Origin: Erinaceus europaeus
Taxonomy: Eukaryota; Chordata; Mammalia; Eulipotyphla; Erinaceidae
Direction: 5' to 3'
DNA: 64,000 nt
Assembly (NCBI RefSeq): GCF_950295315.1
Contig: NC_080176.1
Location: forward strand, 32,515,006 to 32,579,005
A model generated the notes under the pieces. The model was not told the DNA's origin, did no database searches, and saw only the letters and a program-made list of their open reading frames with translations. Shown piece by piece: positions 1 to 10,391 of this stretch. The number at the start of each line of letters is the position of its first letter. The stretch's first letter is position 1. The translations under genes and the position numbers were made by a program.

Positions 1-387
1 GGCACTGATCTGGGATGTGGCTAGGTAGAGGGAACTGAGACTGTGGGTCCCTTGACTGAGGCTCAGAATCTGGTGAGATTTAGCATTACAAGCCATGGCT
101 TGTAATCCCCTTCTAACTGACCCCTGAGACTCATACTCATCCCTCAGACTCATTCCCCACACTTCTGCCAGAGTGGCCTCTGTCCCCACTGATGACTGAC
201 GGCTTTCACTTGGTTGTCCTCACAGTGGCAATCTTCAACCTCAGGGACTTGAGATAACAATGAGGAGGGAGTTCTGCCTTGTCCAAGTGGCAGGGCAGCT
301 GCTAGCTATGTCTCTGGTGCTGCCCCCAGGTCCTTTGCTGCGCACCCTTGCTGGGAATTCAGCCTTTCGTACACCCACCTTCCTTTA

Positions 388-450
388 TACCTTCCTTCTT
401 TCCTTCCTTCCTTCTTCCTTCCTTCCTTCTTTTCTCTCTCTTTTCTTTTA
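388..450. repeat. CTTC/CCTT pyrimidine microsatellite
   Basis: Interrupted CCTT and CTTT units form a pyrimidine tract on the plus strand. The short open frames over it encode only Phe/Ser/Leu runs and are not genes. Confidence 0.85.
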
Positions 451-1085
451 GCCACTTTTTATTTGTGATTAATAGTGCTTTGCAAGATTGTAATATCACG
501 TGTTATAATTCCATACCACACCCATCACCAAAGTTCTATGACCCCACCTTCCCAACATAAACTACCATAGTTCTCACAGAGTCTTAGAGACAGTTTGTTT
601 ACCATTTTTTTTGCCAAGTTTATGTGTATCAGTTCTCTAAATTCTCTAAATTCCACATTAGAAACCACCTGGTTTCTAATTTTTATCTCTTTACTTTGCT
701 AAGCCTTTTATCTCTTTATTTTGCTAAGCACAATCACCTCCAGTTCCATCCATTTTGTCCTAAAGGGCACAATATCACCTTTATTTTGATTTAATTTTTA
801 TTGCATTCCATGGAGTATATATCCCCTGACTTCTTAAGCCAGTCATCTCTCCATGGTCATTTAGGCTGCTTCCACTCTTTGGCTACTGTGAATAATGCAG
901 GTATGAATGAACATAGGGGTGCATATGTCCCTTAGAATTAGTGTTCTCATATCCTTTGGATAAATGCCCAAGAATTGTATTCCTGGGTGATAAATTAATT
1001 CCATTTATATTTTTATGGACTCTCCATATAGTCTTCTAAAGGGACTGTACCAGTTTGTATTCCCACTAGCAGGAGATGCACCATT
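449..1085 (-). mobile_element. Old L1 fragment (ORF2 end and 3' part), antisense
   Basis: The reverse complement resembles the 3' part of mammalian L1. On the plus strand one sees the usual antisense signatures: a GTTCCATCCATTTTGTCC-like stretch near 742-760, TTTGGCTACTGTGAATAATGC near 880-900, and CCAGTTTGTATTCCCACTAGCAG near 1050-1073. It also carries a small tandem duplication (about 683-728) of a CTTTATCTCTTTA/TTTGCTAAGC unit. It is diverged and has no intact frame. Confidence 0.75.
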
Positions 1086-1562
1086 TCTGTGACTCAGACA
1101 AAAGAACAGCAGTTTCACAGTGCAGTGGCTACTAAACTTTCCACTCAGATGTGCCATTGTCACTTAGACTCTCTCTGGCCAGAGCATGCCACAGGTCCGA
1201 ACTAACCAGTAATTGGTGTGGAGAAAGGCAACTGAAACACAGCAGGCCACCTCATAATGGTTAGAGTGTCTCCAAGGAGAGGAGTAAATAACTGGGACTG
1301 ATTGTGTATTTCCTCAGCCTGAAGGATAAATACCCTCATCTTGAGAGCCTCATATAAATAAGCTGGGTCTTCTGTCTCCAAAGGCAGACCAAGTTGATTT
1401 TAAAAATATTATGCTACTCAGCCTATGTGACTATCACCCAGGAGGCTAGACCAGCCCTGATCCAGGTCCTTTGCAGAGGAGAGCAGGGAGTAGGAAGACT
1501 TGGAGATAGGGAAGCTCAGGAGCCCCTCTGGAAGCTTTGGAACATCAACCCTACTTGGCCAT

Positions 1563-1602
<40 letters not shown>

Positions 1603-1651
1603 TGTCTGTGTGTGTCTGTGTGTCTGTGTGTGTGTCTGTGTGTGTGTTATG
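1563..1651. repeat. TG/TCTG microsatellite
   Basis: A TG run begins at 1563 and degenerates into interspersed TCTG units up to about 1651. It would be length-variable. Overlapping Val/Cys or Thr/His frames are artefacts of the repeat. Confidence 0.95.
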
Positions 1652-2063
1652 TGCCCTAGGTCTGTTTCCTTGCTTGCTTGAAAGAGAAAGAAAAGATAGG
1701 CCAATAGCTAATCCCATGAAAAGAGATGGGCTGCACTCACTCTTGTTCTTTCAGATAATGTGAAGGAAGGGGCTTCCCCTCACTTGGCTATAAGCAGAGA
1801 AGTTAATGCCAGGCTTTATGATAGCATTCTGTTCCTTCCTGAATGTGGGAGCCTGTTTCTGTACCCTGCCTTTATCTGTCTCAGGGAAGCATGGACCAGC
1901 TTCTCTCTCCTGAGTTCATCAGATTGGTGCTTGAATGCAGCAGAACCCTGTCCAGCCCCTGCTGCAGCTCCGAGGGCCAGCCTGGTGGGGGAGGCAGGTT
2001 TTAGCCTTCCTCTGTCTGTGCAGAGCTCTTGCCTGCCAACACCAACCAGTTCAATTAGATTCC

Positions 2064-2322
2064 TTTTTTTTTTATTTTCCCTTTTTTTTTTATTGTTGTA
2101 GTTGTTATTGTTGATGTCATCGTTGTTAGAACTGAGAAAAATCAAGACAGGAGGGGAAGACAGAGGGGGAGAGAAAGATAGACACCTGCAGACCTGCCTC
2201 ACCACTCGTGAGGTGACCCCCCTGCAGTGGTGAGGAGTAGGAGGCTCGAAACGGGATCCTTATGCCAGTCCTTATGCTTTGCACCACGTGCTCTTAACCC
2301 GCTGCACTACCACCCGACTCCC
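2064..2322 (-). mobile_element. SINE family A, antisense, with target duplication
   Basis: Reading the minus strand gives a tRNA-like head with B-box, a GCAGGTGTCTATC segment, a CT-rich body and an A/T-rich tail with AAC repeats. The flanking sequence AATTAGATTCC occurs at both ends (2053-2063 and 2323-2333), a target-site duplication showing L1-type retroposition. Confidence 0.88.
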
Positions 2323-3273
2323 AATTAGATTCCTTTTTTAAGAAATCAATTAAATAATCAATTAAAACAAAGGCACATAAAGAAGTTGGATTAATGCTGA
2401 TGAAAAGCAGGTGGGAGGGAAGAAGTGGCCTATTTTTGGAAAGGGAATTCAGCCAGTGTCTGGTGGGGCGGGGGAGTAAATCAAGACTTCTGCAGGATAT
2501 GCCAGCACAGAGCAAAGCATGGGGAGGGACAGCCTGACTGGCTGGCACTGTGGGTAGAAAGCGGATCTGGCACTTTGGGGACATAGTGGGGAGCTGGGGG
2601 AGACCTCTTCTGAATTCTCCCTTCAGGCCTCTCAGGCTCACCAGCACAGGTCAGAAGCTTCTAGAAGCCTCGGTTTCCTGAGTTCTGGTATAAAGCCCTA
2701 TCTTTGGCTACGTGGTTTCTGTTTCTTTTTTGTGACCTTAAGAGGAGGTGGGGTTCCCTATACCGGCGAAGTGCAGGCGTGCCTCAGGATCAATATTTCC
2801 TTTATTTCCTTTTCTCTTCCCTCCATCTCTCCCTCCCTGTCTCCTTTTGCAGAGCCAGGGCCTCATTCATGAAGGATTCCACCACCACCCAAGTCTCCTT
2901 TCCAAGTTAGATAGAGAGACAGGGAGAAACACCACAGCACCTCCCATGCAGTGCCAGGGCTAAAGTACCATAGGGCCTGCAAGCATGGCAGTGTACATGC
3001 TCTATTGGGAGACCTCTCTAGACCCAGGACTGAGATATTATAATTTATCTTTTTTTTTTTCTGCCAAGCACTGATCTCATGAACATCCATTTCCCTGCTC
3101 CTGGGCCCACACTGTCATTTAGAGAGCTAAAAGGAAGGCATAGTACCAGAACTTTCCCCCTAGTGCCCAGCTGCACTGCCCTGTAGTACCTGAGTTCAAA
3201 ATCAGGTTGCATGCCAGGTAAAGCATGTGTCCCAACCCCATGAGGTGGCTTTTCAGCCCCTGGAGAGAGTATG

Positions 3274-3290
3274 TCTCCTCTGTATTTCAG
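3274..3290 (+). promoter_or_regulatory. Splice acceptor of the GALNT17 exon
   Basis: A pyrimidine-rich tract runs into TTTCAG at 3285-3290, directly before the first exon base. The reading frame also stays open upstream into the intron as far as 3271, so the boundary is set by the AG and by loss of GALNT similarity, not by a stop. Confidence 0.85.
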
Positions 3291-3488
3291 GGCTGAGCCA
3301 GTCCTGTCTCGGATTCAAGAGAACCGGAAGCGTGTCATCCTGCCATCCATCGACAACATCAAGCAGGACACATTTGAGGTGCAACGCTATGAGAACTCGG
3401 CCCACGGTTACAGCTGGGAGCTGTGGTGCATGTACATCAGTCCCCCGAAGGACTGGTGGGACGCCGGGGACCCTTCTCTGCCCATCAG
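3291..3488 (+). CDS. GALNT17: Internal exon of polypeptide N-acetylgalactosaminyltransferase 17
   Basis: This exon encodes 66 residues, from AEPVLSRIQENRKR through PSIDNIKQD and HGYSWELWCMY to KDWWDAGDPSLPIR. GALNTs are Golgi type II membrane enzymes that transfer GalNAc from UDP-GalNAc to Ser/Thr to start mucin-type O-glycans. GALNT17 belongs to the GALNT8/9/17/18 branch, where in vitro activity is weak or undetected. The segment lies in the GT-A catalytic domain, after the metal-binding DxH motif (expected in the previous exon) and before the Gal/GalNAc-T motif (next exons). The exon starts after AG at 3289-3290 and ends before GT at 3489-3490. Its first base completes a split codon and its last two begin another, so it is a 2-2 phase exon of 198 bp that could be skipped without a frameshift. 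There are no stops. GALNT9 is the nearest alternative, but the sequence around RIQENRKR, KQD and DWWDAGDPSLPIR fits GALNT17 better. Confidence 0.93.
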
Positions 3489-3494
3489 GTCTGT
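3487..3494 (+). promoter_or_regulatory. Splice donor of the GALNT17 exon
   Basis: The exon ends in AG and the intron begins GTCTGT. This departs from the GTRAGT consensus at +3 and +4 and so looks like a weaker than average donor. GALNT similarity ends exactly here, after the PIR codons, which supports the boundary. Confidence 0.8.
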
Positions 3495-4195
3495 GGCCAC
3501 TGAGTCCCAGGCTCTAGGGAAGAAAGCAGAGCCCTGGGGTAAGGGGTAGGGATTGGGGGGCTTAAGAGCAGCCACAGGGTATGGGGTTGGGAAGTGGGGG
3601 AGAGCAGCAGCTGCTCTAGGAATTTGGGGCATCTTTAGGTCTTCTGGCTTTCTTGCTGGGGAAGAATATTGCAAATTGCACCTTTAGCTCAATTTTAAAG
3701 TAAGACTAGCTTCAAACAGCAGAAGTGAAAGGTTAAAATCAGTGATAATGGTAATGGACTGGTGAGAGCTCATGGGATAGGGTGCCTTGATAGGCATGAA
3801 GACTGGTTTAGAGCCCCAACACCATATGGGAGGTCCTCTGACACTGGGGGAGGCTCCAATATTGAGGTGACCCCCTCTATCTCTCTGCTGCAGACTGAAC
3901 TCAGGGCTTCACACTCAAGGCATTTGTTCGGCCCACTGAACGCCTCCACAGGCCCCCCTCCCCATATTCTCTGCTCTTCCTACTCAAACTGAAATCTAAA
4001 GGACTGCATAAAAATAGATTCCCATGAGTCAAACTTTTAGGTCAGTAGCTTGCCTCCTCAGCTGGAGAGGTTTCCTGACTCTTTTCCTCACATCCTTGTA
4101 CAGTGCTGTGGAGCTGCCTGCTAGGCTGCAGATCATAGACTGGAATCAGCACTAAAGGCTTCTCTGAGAAGCAGAGTCTAACTTTCAGGGATATC

Positions 4196-4835
4196 TGAAT
4201 TTTAATGGGTTAGGTAGCACCTCAGACTTCTTAGGATGGCTGCTAGCAAGAAGACCCTAGAAAATGAAAGGTGCTGGTGAGAATGTGGAAAAATTGGAAT
4301 CCTTGAGCTTTAGTAACAGATCTATGAAATGGCCTGCTGCTGTGGGAAATAGTAAGAATTATCCTCAAAAAATTAAATGTAGGTCTAACAAATAATCCTG
4401 AAATGTTACTTCTGAGTGTATGTCCCAGGGAGTTCAAAGAGATAGTTATACACACTTGTATGTCATGACAGTTTCACATGGAAGCAATTCCAATTCCATC
4501 ATCAGTTGCATGGATAAGCAAAATGTCATCTATAAATGCAAGGAAATACTATTCAATCTTAAAAAAATGATGGACAGACATTTAGACATGTGCTCTAGCA
4601 TGACTGGACATTAGAAACATTGTGCTAAGTGGTGAAATCAACCAGTCAGTCACCAAAGAAGAATACTATCTGCTGCCTCTCATGTGAAGTGCCAGAAGGA
4701 GGCAGATGCAGAGACTGCAGGTAGACTGGTGAGTTCCAGGGAGGAGGATGGTGTCTTTATTTAATTGGTATAGGTTGTCAGTCTTACAAGATAAAGAGTT
4801 CTAGAAATGGGTGCTGAGACACAATGGCAAGTGCT
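4196..4835 (+). mobile_element. Old L1 3' fragment, sense
   Basis: The plus strand retains the order typical of ancient mammalian L1 ORF2 ends: a GGTGCTGGTGAGAATGTGGA match near 4270-4290, then the CATGGATAAGCAAAATG region and GGAAATACTATTCAATC near 4540-4558, followed by 3'-UTR-like sequence with TACAAGATAAAGAGTTCTAGA near 4786-4805. Many stops and indels indicate an old copy. It is one of the few sense L1s in this window. Confidence 0.78.
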
Positions 4836-6087
4836 TGAAGATCCCTTTATCTTCCGTATCTTCAAAGAGTGATGTTTAAACAACGGCCCAATGTTGGGTT
4901 TCATATTTTTGGCCAAATGATGCTTCCTCCTTGACTTAAGGGGGAACTGACCTCCAGCAGTGACAGATGAGAGGATGAGGGGTGACAGTAATGTTTTCTG
5001 TGACAGTGTAAGCCTTTGGGGTGCTATGGAAACAGTGCTGCAGAGGCACACAGCAAAAATTTAGCTCACAGCTTGTTAATCTGATAACATTAACAAATGA
5101 TTAATAGGCACTTTGAAAAGACTCAAGAAAATAGAGCTGTGATCATCATGAGTCATTACATACATCTCTGATGTATAAAATAGAATCAAATTCCAATCAT
5201 CTCTTTTTAATGTCTCAGAACTTATGAAATACTTAATTTGGTAATAGTCAATGGAGATATTTAATTGGAGGACGGAGGGTTCATGGTCCTTGTGATGTTA
5301 TTAAGTGGAGATAACATGGCATCTTAAAGGTTAGGACACCATACAGGTTGCCACTACTGTCCTGTGATCCCTATATTTTCATAGCAGTGATTTGGGACAT
5401 GGGACAGTAACAGATGATGGAATGAGAATTTTTCTATGATACATGAAAGATAGACGGATAGATGAGAGATAGGAGACATGACTGCAATTGTTGTGCTTGA
5501 TGTTACTATATGATGCCAGAGACTCAATACTGGGTCCTTGTACATGGTGGATTTCACTGCTTCTAGGCTGCTTTTTCATTCAGACTTAGACAGATGAGGA
5601 GGAACAGTGCAGTACTACAGCTTCCCCGATGACATGGCACCTCTCATGCAGTGCTGTACTTCGGTGGTATGTAGGGGAGATTTGGAGAGGTGGAGGGGGC
5701 TGCAGGATCAAGGGGCATTTGTGTTGGAAAGGGAGATGCCTGGCACACTGGACAGCTCTAACCTGTTGACTATGACCACAAAGCCCCAGTTCCTTTTGCG
5801 CCTGCCTCAGCATTGAACTCCTGTGCCATGATTCTTTCCCTTTACTCAAAATACAAAGTCTGGCAAACCTCAATGTGATTTTTGTCTATCTTGGGTAATG
5901 AAAGTCTTAGGGTGATGTTAACTCAAGAACCTTCCTCCACTGGTCATTGAGCTTTTCCAGTCTCCTGTGATGATAGACCTGAATTTAATTGAAATCTCCT
6001 CTCCCTTAGCTATAACTGGCTTGTGTGAGTCCTTATTTTTTCTCTTCCTCACTCATCTTTCCTTCAGTAGTTACAGTGGGTTTTTAT
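4836..6087. other. Mostly unannotated intron sequence
   Basis: No gene is supported. An AT-rich low-repeat stretch at about 5040-5290 could be conserved non-coding DNA. A degraded antisense E-type SINE may lie at about 5560-5690, since the GCACCTCTCATGCAGTGCTG block resembles the better copy at 16920-17062. A TTA trinucleotide run sits at about 6083-6105. Confidence 0.5.
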
Positions 6088-6950
6088 TATTATTATTATT
6101 ATTCTTTATAAAATGGAGATACTGACAAGACTATAGGATAAGAGGGATATAATTCCACACAATTTCCACCACTAGAACACCCAATCTCACTCCCCACCCT
6201 CTTTGAAAGCTCTCCTATTCTTTATCCCTCTGGGAGTGTGGACCCAAGATCATTATGCGGTACAGAAGGTGGAAGGTCTGGCTTCTGTAATTGCTTCCCC
6301 GCTGAACGTGGGCATTGGCAGGTCAGTCCATACTCCCAACCTGTCTCTCTTTTTTTCCCTAGTGGGTCAGGGATCTAGGGAGGTAGGATTCCAGGACACA
6401 TTGGTGGGTTCATCTGCCTTGGGAAGTCCGGTTGGCATCGTGATAGCATCTGGAACCTGGTGGCTGAAAAGGAATTAAGATATAAAGCAGAAAAAAATTG
6501 TAGATTAATCATGAACCTAAAGGCAAGAATATTGCAGGTGAAGATTTTGGGGTCTCCGTTTTGGAAAAAGCTAGCAGGTCTATTTTAGGTATATTCCAAG
6601 GGTCCCATGACTTTACTAGTTTTTGCCTGAGTCTGACCCAAGGTATTGTCTGGGGAGATAGTGTCATAGTCAGAAATAGGACTAGAAAGCTGGATCAGGG
6701 AAGAGAGTAGCTCCCAAATATGGATAAAGTATATGAATATTGTTAATTGTAAACCCCACTGATTTTAACTGGGGCCCATATTCAGCACAGGAGCCTATGT
6801 AACCTCTGCGTCTTTATAGGTCTGAGCTCACATTCTGTGGTCATGGCTAGGAACATTCCAGGCTGCACTAATTTTCAGGACCCATCTTCCTTGGGTGGTA
6901 GAGTATGTTGTCCAACCTCCCTTCAGAGAATAGATGGGAGGGGGAGAAAA
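6088..6950 (-). mobile_element. L1 3'-end copy (family with CCACACAATTYCCACCAC block), antisense
   Basis: This belongs to a family present six times in the window. On the plus strand the shared order is: an AT-rich end, ATAGGATAAGAGGG, CACACAATTTCCACCAC, GGTCTGGCTTCTGTAATTGC, ACATTGGTGGGTTC, GAACCTGGTGGCTGAAAA and GGAAGAGAGTAGCTC. On the minus strand the AT-rich end becomes a poly(A)-like 3' terminus. I infer it is the 3' end of an L1 lineage from the copy at 14728-15040, which joins it to inverted ORF2 sequence. Confidence 0.75.
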
Positions 6951-6957
6951 TTATTCT

Positions 6958-7159
6958 TTAAACACTTATTTATGTAGTTATTAGCTAGAAACAGAGAAAA
7001 CAAGAGGGAAGCGGGAGATCAAGAGGGAGTGAGACAGACACCTGTAGCACTGCTCTACCACTTGTGCAGCTTCCCCCTTGCAGGAGGGGGCCAGGGAATT
7101 GAGCTAGGGTTCTTGCGCATAGTGACATGGGCTCAACCAGGTGTGCCACTGCCTGGCCC
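6958..7159 (-). mobile_element. SINE family B, antisense
   Basis: The minus strand reads GGGCCAGGCAGTGGCACACCTGG at its 5' end (near 7138-7159), then a tRNA-like body, the GCAGTGCTACAGGTGTCTG segment and a purine/pyrimidine-rich tail. It is diverged and I saw no clear target duplication. Confidence 0.85.
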
Positions 7160-7650
7160 TTGATGGACACTCTTACGATGGCTTAGAGCTGCTGCTTCTC
7201 CTGGGGCATCTGGAGGTTTCTTCCAGTTTTCCTGGTACAGGCTTAAGATCTGAATCCCCAAGCTGTTTTCAGAGTACACAAGTGGTGATGAGCCCACCCT
7301 CTTCTGGTCTCTTGGGCATTTCTGTCTCCTACATTCCATGCCTCTTCCCTCTGGGGCCTGCAATTCAGTAAACCCCCACTATTTCATAGTCTTTTCCCCC
7401 AAATTGATTAGTTAATTAATATTTTGCACACATGTTTAAAACATTTATTTCCCTGTGGTTTATTGTTGTGTGGTACATACAGTGTTTTGGTACATGTGCA
7501 CATTATGAGATGATTATCCCAATCAAGCTAACTAATATATTCATCACCACAGCCATAATTAACCTTTCTCTCTCCCTCTTTATGTCTCTTTCTGAAGTCA
7601 GAGGCCATGAGCATGTACAGTCTCACTGCTTCAGGCTGCTTTTTTACAGT

Positions 7651-7651
<1 letters not shown>

Positions 7652-7682
<31 letters not shown>
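7652..7682. repeat. GA microsatellite
   Basis: This is a pure AG dinucleotide run at the head of the split SINE. Confidence 0.95.
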
Positions 7683-7684
<2 letters not shown>

Positions 7685-7709
7685 CACAGGCTCTTCTTCC
7701 ATGCCATAG

Positions 7710-8119
7710 TGTTGGGTAATTGTGCAGATACCCTTAGGGTATCGCCCATTCCCGAAAGAGCTGAAACCCTAGCTTCCTGGAGTGCCTTGTTTTCTCCATC
7801 CCCTTTCCCATTCCTGAGAGAGCTGAAACCCTATTCCTGGAGTGCCTTGTTTCCTAGCCAATCCCTTCCAGACTTCCCACTTCCAGTTTTTATCCTATAA
7901 AGCCCACTGCTGCTGCCGATTTGCCCTGTTTTGCTCCTCTCCTATCTTCTGTGACCCCAGAGGAGGACTGGTAGGCTTAGTGGGAGGCGGCCATTTTGCT
8001 AGCTCCACGTGGCCTGAACAACTCTACTCTTACCCTTTTCTGGGGTGCCCGAGTGAATAAAGATTTGTATTCCCACTCAGCTCTGGTCTCTTCTCTCTCT
8101 TCCAAGACACAACCCAACA
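7710..8119 (+). mobile_element. Solo LTR of an endogenous retrovirus
   Basis: The element begins TGTTGGGT at 7710 and ends ACCCAACA at 8119, perfect inverted ends of the TG...CA type. CCATAG directly flanks both sides (7704-7709 and 8120-8125), a 6-bp target duplication. Internal signals have LTR order: a TATAAA box at 7896-7901 and an AATAAA polyadenylation signal at 8056-8061, with a pyrimidine-rich U5 after it. U3 holds a 62-bp-spaced direct duplication (starts 7745 and 7807) containing GAGCTGAAACCCTA and CCTGGAGTGCCTTGTTT. No internal viral genes remain, so it is a recombination-derived solo LTR. Six-bp duplications are typical of ERV2/ERVK, but I do not assign a class firmly. Confidence 0.9.
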
Positions 8120-8207
8120 CCATAGCATGTCCTTTATGGTGTTGGGACCACACACATGACAAGGTTTATTCCCTACCCGGTGAGCTATCTCCCTAACCTG
8201 ATTTATG

Positions 8208-8345
8208 TTGTGTTATTTTATTTCCTTTTATTTTACCAGAGTGCTGCTTAGCTCTGGCTTATGGTGATGCTGAGGATTGAACCTAGGATTCTGAAGCCTC
8301 AGGCATGAATGTCTTTTTGCAGAACAACTTCATTACCTCCTGCAC
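8208..8345 (-). mobile_element. SINE family D, antisense
   Basis: The plus strand shows ACCAGAGTGCTGCTTAGCTC, TTATGGTGATGCTGAGGATTG and GAAGCCTCAGGCATGA, the antisense of a short tRNA-like SINE with B-box GGTTCAATCCC. The tail side is AT-rich at 8208-8238. Confidence 0.8.
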
Positions 8346-8870
8346 ACTTTTTTTTTTTTTTTTTTAGTAGTGAGAACATTTAATAACTCCCCTTGGAGGC
8401 AAATGCCTGTTACAAAACATAATTATCACGATGTCTGTTACCCTAGAATTGGAAGTTTGTTCCCTTAGACTAGCTCCTCCCCATCTCCCCCACCCTGAGC
8501 TTGGCAACCACTGCTACCCCAGCCCCCCACCCCCCTTTCTGTGATTCCCTTTGTTCTGATGCCACCAGAAAGTGAGAGCAAACTGTACTGATCTGTTCTA
8601 CAGTCTGGTTATTTCAAGATCCCTCCAGTGGTTGGAACTGACAGAATCATCTTCTTTTCTTCTCATTCTAAGTAGCCTTTCATAGTTTCAGAACCACATC
8701 TCTCCCATCCAAGTAGGAACCAGGCCCGGCCCTGCTTAGCTTCCCAGATTAGATGAGATCTTTGTGGTCAGGGTGGACCCTTTAAGTGCACACAAGGACC
8801 CAGAACCACCTTTCTCTATCCATTCATCCATTGATGGGATGGATCTCTAGTAAGTCAATTTTGGTTTCCC
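8346..8870 (-). mobile_element. Old L1 3'-UTR fragment, antisense
   Basis: A T-run at 8348-8365 is followed by sequence typical of antisense L1M 3' ends: CTCCTCCCCATCTCCCCCACC, GGCAACCACTGCTACC, GGTTATTTCAAGATCCCTCC and CCATTCATCCATTGATGG (about 8820-8836). It is diverged and non-coding. Confidence 0.65.
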
Positions 8871-9002
8871 ATTGTATTTGTTTGTTTGTTTTCTGCTTTA
8901 CTGATTTTTAAAAAATATTTATTATTTACTTATTACCTCTAGAGTTACTACTGGGGCTCAATCCCTGCACTATGTTTCTGGTGGACATTTTCCCCATTTT
9001 TT

Positions 9003-9280
9003 TTAGTTTATTTTTTTAAATTTATTTTTATTTTTCCCTTTTGTTGCCCTTGTTTATTGTTGTTGTTGTTAGTGTTATTGCTGTTGTTGTTGGATAGGAC
9101 AGAGAGAAATGGAGAGAGGAGGGGAAGACAGAGGGGAGAGAAAGATAGATACAGACCTGCTTCACTGCCTGTGAAACGAACCCCCTGCAGGTGTGAAGCA
9201 TGGGGCTTGAACTGGGATCCTTACACCTGTCCTTGAGTTTTTTGCCATGTGTGCTTAACCCACTGCACCACTGCCCGGCT
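9003..9280 (-). mobile_element. SINE family A, antisense, nested
   Basis: The complete A-type order is visible in reverse: a T-rich tail, GTTGTTGTTGTT, GGATAGGACAGAGAGAAATG, GGGGAAGACAGAGGGGAGAG, GCAGACCTGCTTCACTGCC-like text, and TGTGCTTAACCCACTGCACC. CCCCATTTTTT at 8992-9002 is repeated at 9281-9291, marking the target duplication inside the older SINE. Confidence 0.85.
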
Positions 9281-9332
9281 CCCCATTTTTTCCAATTTTA
9301 TTGGATAGGACAGAATGAAATTGAGAGTAGGA

Positions 9333-9352
9333 CATATATATATATATATATG
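9333..9352. repeat. AT microsatellite
   Basis: A short AT run lies inside the older SINE. Confidence 0.9.
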
Positions 9353-9484
9353 TAGTATGGAGCTGAGGGCTGAAACCTGGGTCCTTGAGTGGGTCCTTGA
9401 GCAGGTCCTTGCACTTAACCAGGTGAGCCATTGGCTACTGATGATTTTTTAGTGTTAAAACGTATACATAAATACATAAAATGA

Positions 9485-9605
9485 CGTAAGAGAGAGATTG
9501 GGAGGGAGATACCTGCAGTACTACTTTACCACTCTTGAAGCTTCTCCCTTACAATTGGGGCCCTACGGCCTTGAACCTGGGTTCAGGCACTGCCTCACCC
9601 CTATC
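9485..9605 (-). mobile_element. SINE family B fragment, antisense
   Basis: AGAGAGATTGGGAGGGAGAT, ACCTGCAGTACTACTTTACC and CTTGAACCTGGGTTC follow the order of antisense B-type SINEs, but the tRNA-like 5' end is lost. Confidence 0.65.
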
Positions 9606-10391
9606 AGACTGCACCCATATCAGACTGGCATTCCATGGCACAAGGGACAGCCACAGTGCTGCCAGCTACCAGTAAATTTTCTGTCTCTGGATATGCCTGA
9701 TCTGGATGATTCAAGCAGGTAGAACCACACATTCGGTCGCTTTTTTGTGTCTGGCATTTTGTACTTGTATAAGGCTCACAGGATTCATTCATGTTGTAGC
9801 ATGAGCAGTATTTCACTCGTTTCTTATAGTGTGATTATAGGGTGAGCATTCCTTCTGTGACTTCCATGTCTTATGTGCTAATTCACCTTTGTTATGCATG
9901 TGTGGGGAGTATGGTGCTATTTCTCACACAGGCTCCCCTGCTTCATAGGACACTTTCCACCTTGACCCATGAGCTGGGGTTTGTGGAGGGTGTTTCTCTA
10001 CAGCCAGGAGCACTGAGACCTAGGTTGGCTCAGGGTGACCAGGTGGGATACCCAGCCCCACCCCTTGGAGGAAAGAATTGAGATTTGAGGCTAGATGTGG
10101 GACCTCTTGCCACAAAAGGGGCAGTCAAGCTCTGGTTTACAGGACTGTGACTCTACTCTGCCCTGTGAGAAGTAGGTTTCATTCTTGGAGCCCTTGCCCT
10201 TATGAGTGGGGTTCTGGTTAAGGGTTAGGTGATAGAATTGCAGCTTCCAGAGGGCTCTCCTTTACATTCTTTGATCCAGTCAGTTAACTCTTTGAACTTT
10301 CTTTTTTTGCAAGTTCTCATAAAAGATAACATCTTTTTTTCTTCCTCTTCCATGCCTTCCTCCTCCTCCTTCTTTCTTAAGATAGAGACAG

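Larger units (their letters stand above)
1..3290 (+). other. GALNT17: Upstream intron of GALNT17 (partial)
   Basis: The intron runs in from outside the window. It contains a CTTC-rich tract near 388-450, an old antisense L1 (449-1085), a TG microsatellite (1563-1651) and one antisense SINE (2064-2322). Outside these, 1-387, 1086-1562, 1652-2050 and 2334-3270 show no recognisable gene. A degraded SINE-like stretch is possible around 2785-2990. The phase of the following exon implies this is a phase-2 intron. Confidence 0.8.
7645..8207 (-). mobile_element. SINE family E, antisense, split by a solo LTR
   Basis: A GA-rich start (7652-7682) and GGAGCACAGGCTCTTC lie left of the LTR at 7710-8119. 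ACAAGG, ...TACCCGGTGAGCTATCTCCCTAACC (8172-8200) lies to its right. Together they resemble the uninterrupted E-type copy at 16920-17062. The LTR therefore inserted into an existing SINE. Confidence 0.5.
8905..9432 (-). mobile_element. SINE family B-like, antisense, interrupted by a younger SINE
   Basis: The outer SINE occupies about 8905-8991 and 9292-9432. Its plus-strand text includes GGGGCTCAATCCCTGCAC on the left, and GGATAGGACAG, GGGTCCTTGAG and CACTTAACCAGGTGAGCC on the right. It also carries a TA run (9333-9352). The insert at 9003-9280 splits it. Confidence 0.75.

Noticed and set aside
1418..1717. Thr/His- and Val/Cys-rich frames
   Set aside because: They are translations of the TG microsatellite.
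3775..3990. Possible SINE after the exon (AACTCAGGGCTTCACACTC and CACTGAACGCCTCCAC)
   Set aside because: The similarity to E- or B-type heads is too weak and no tail could be identified.
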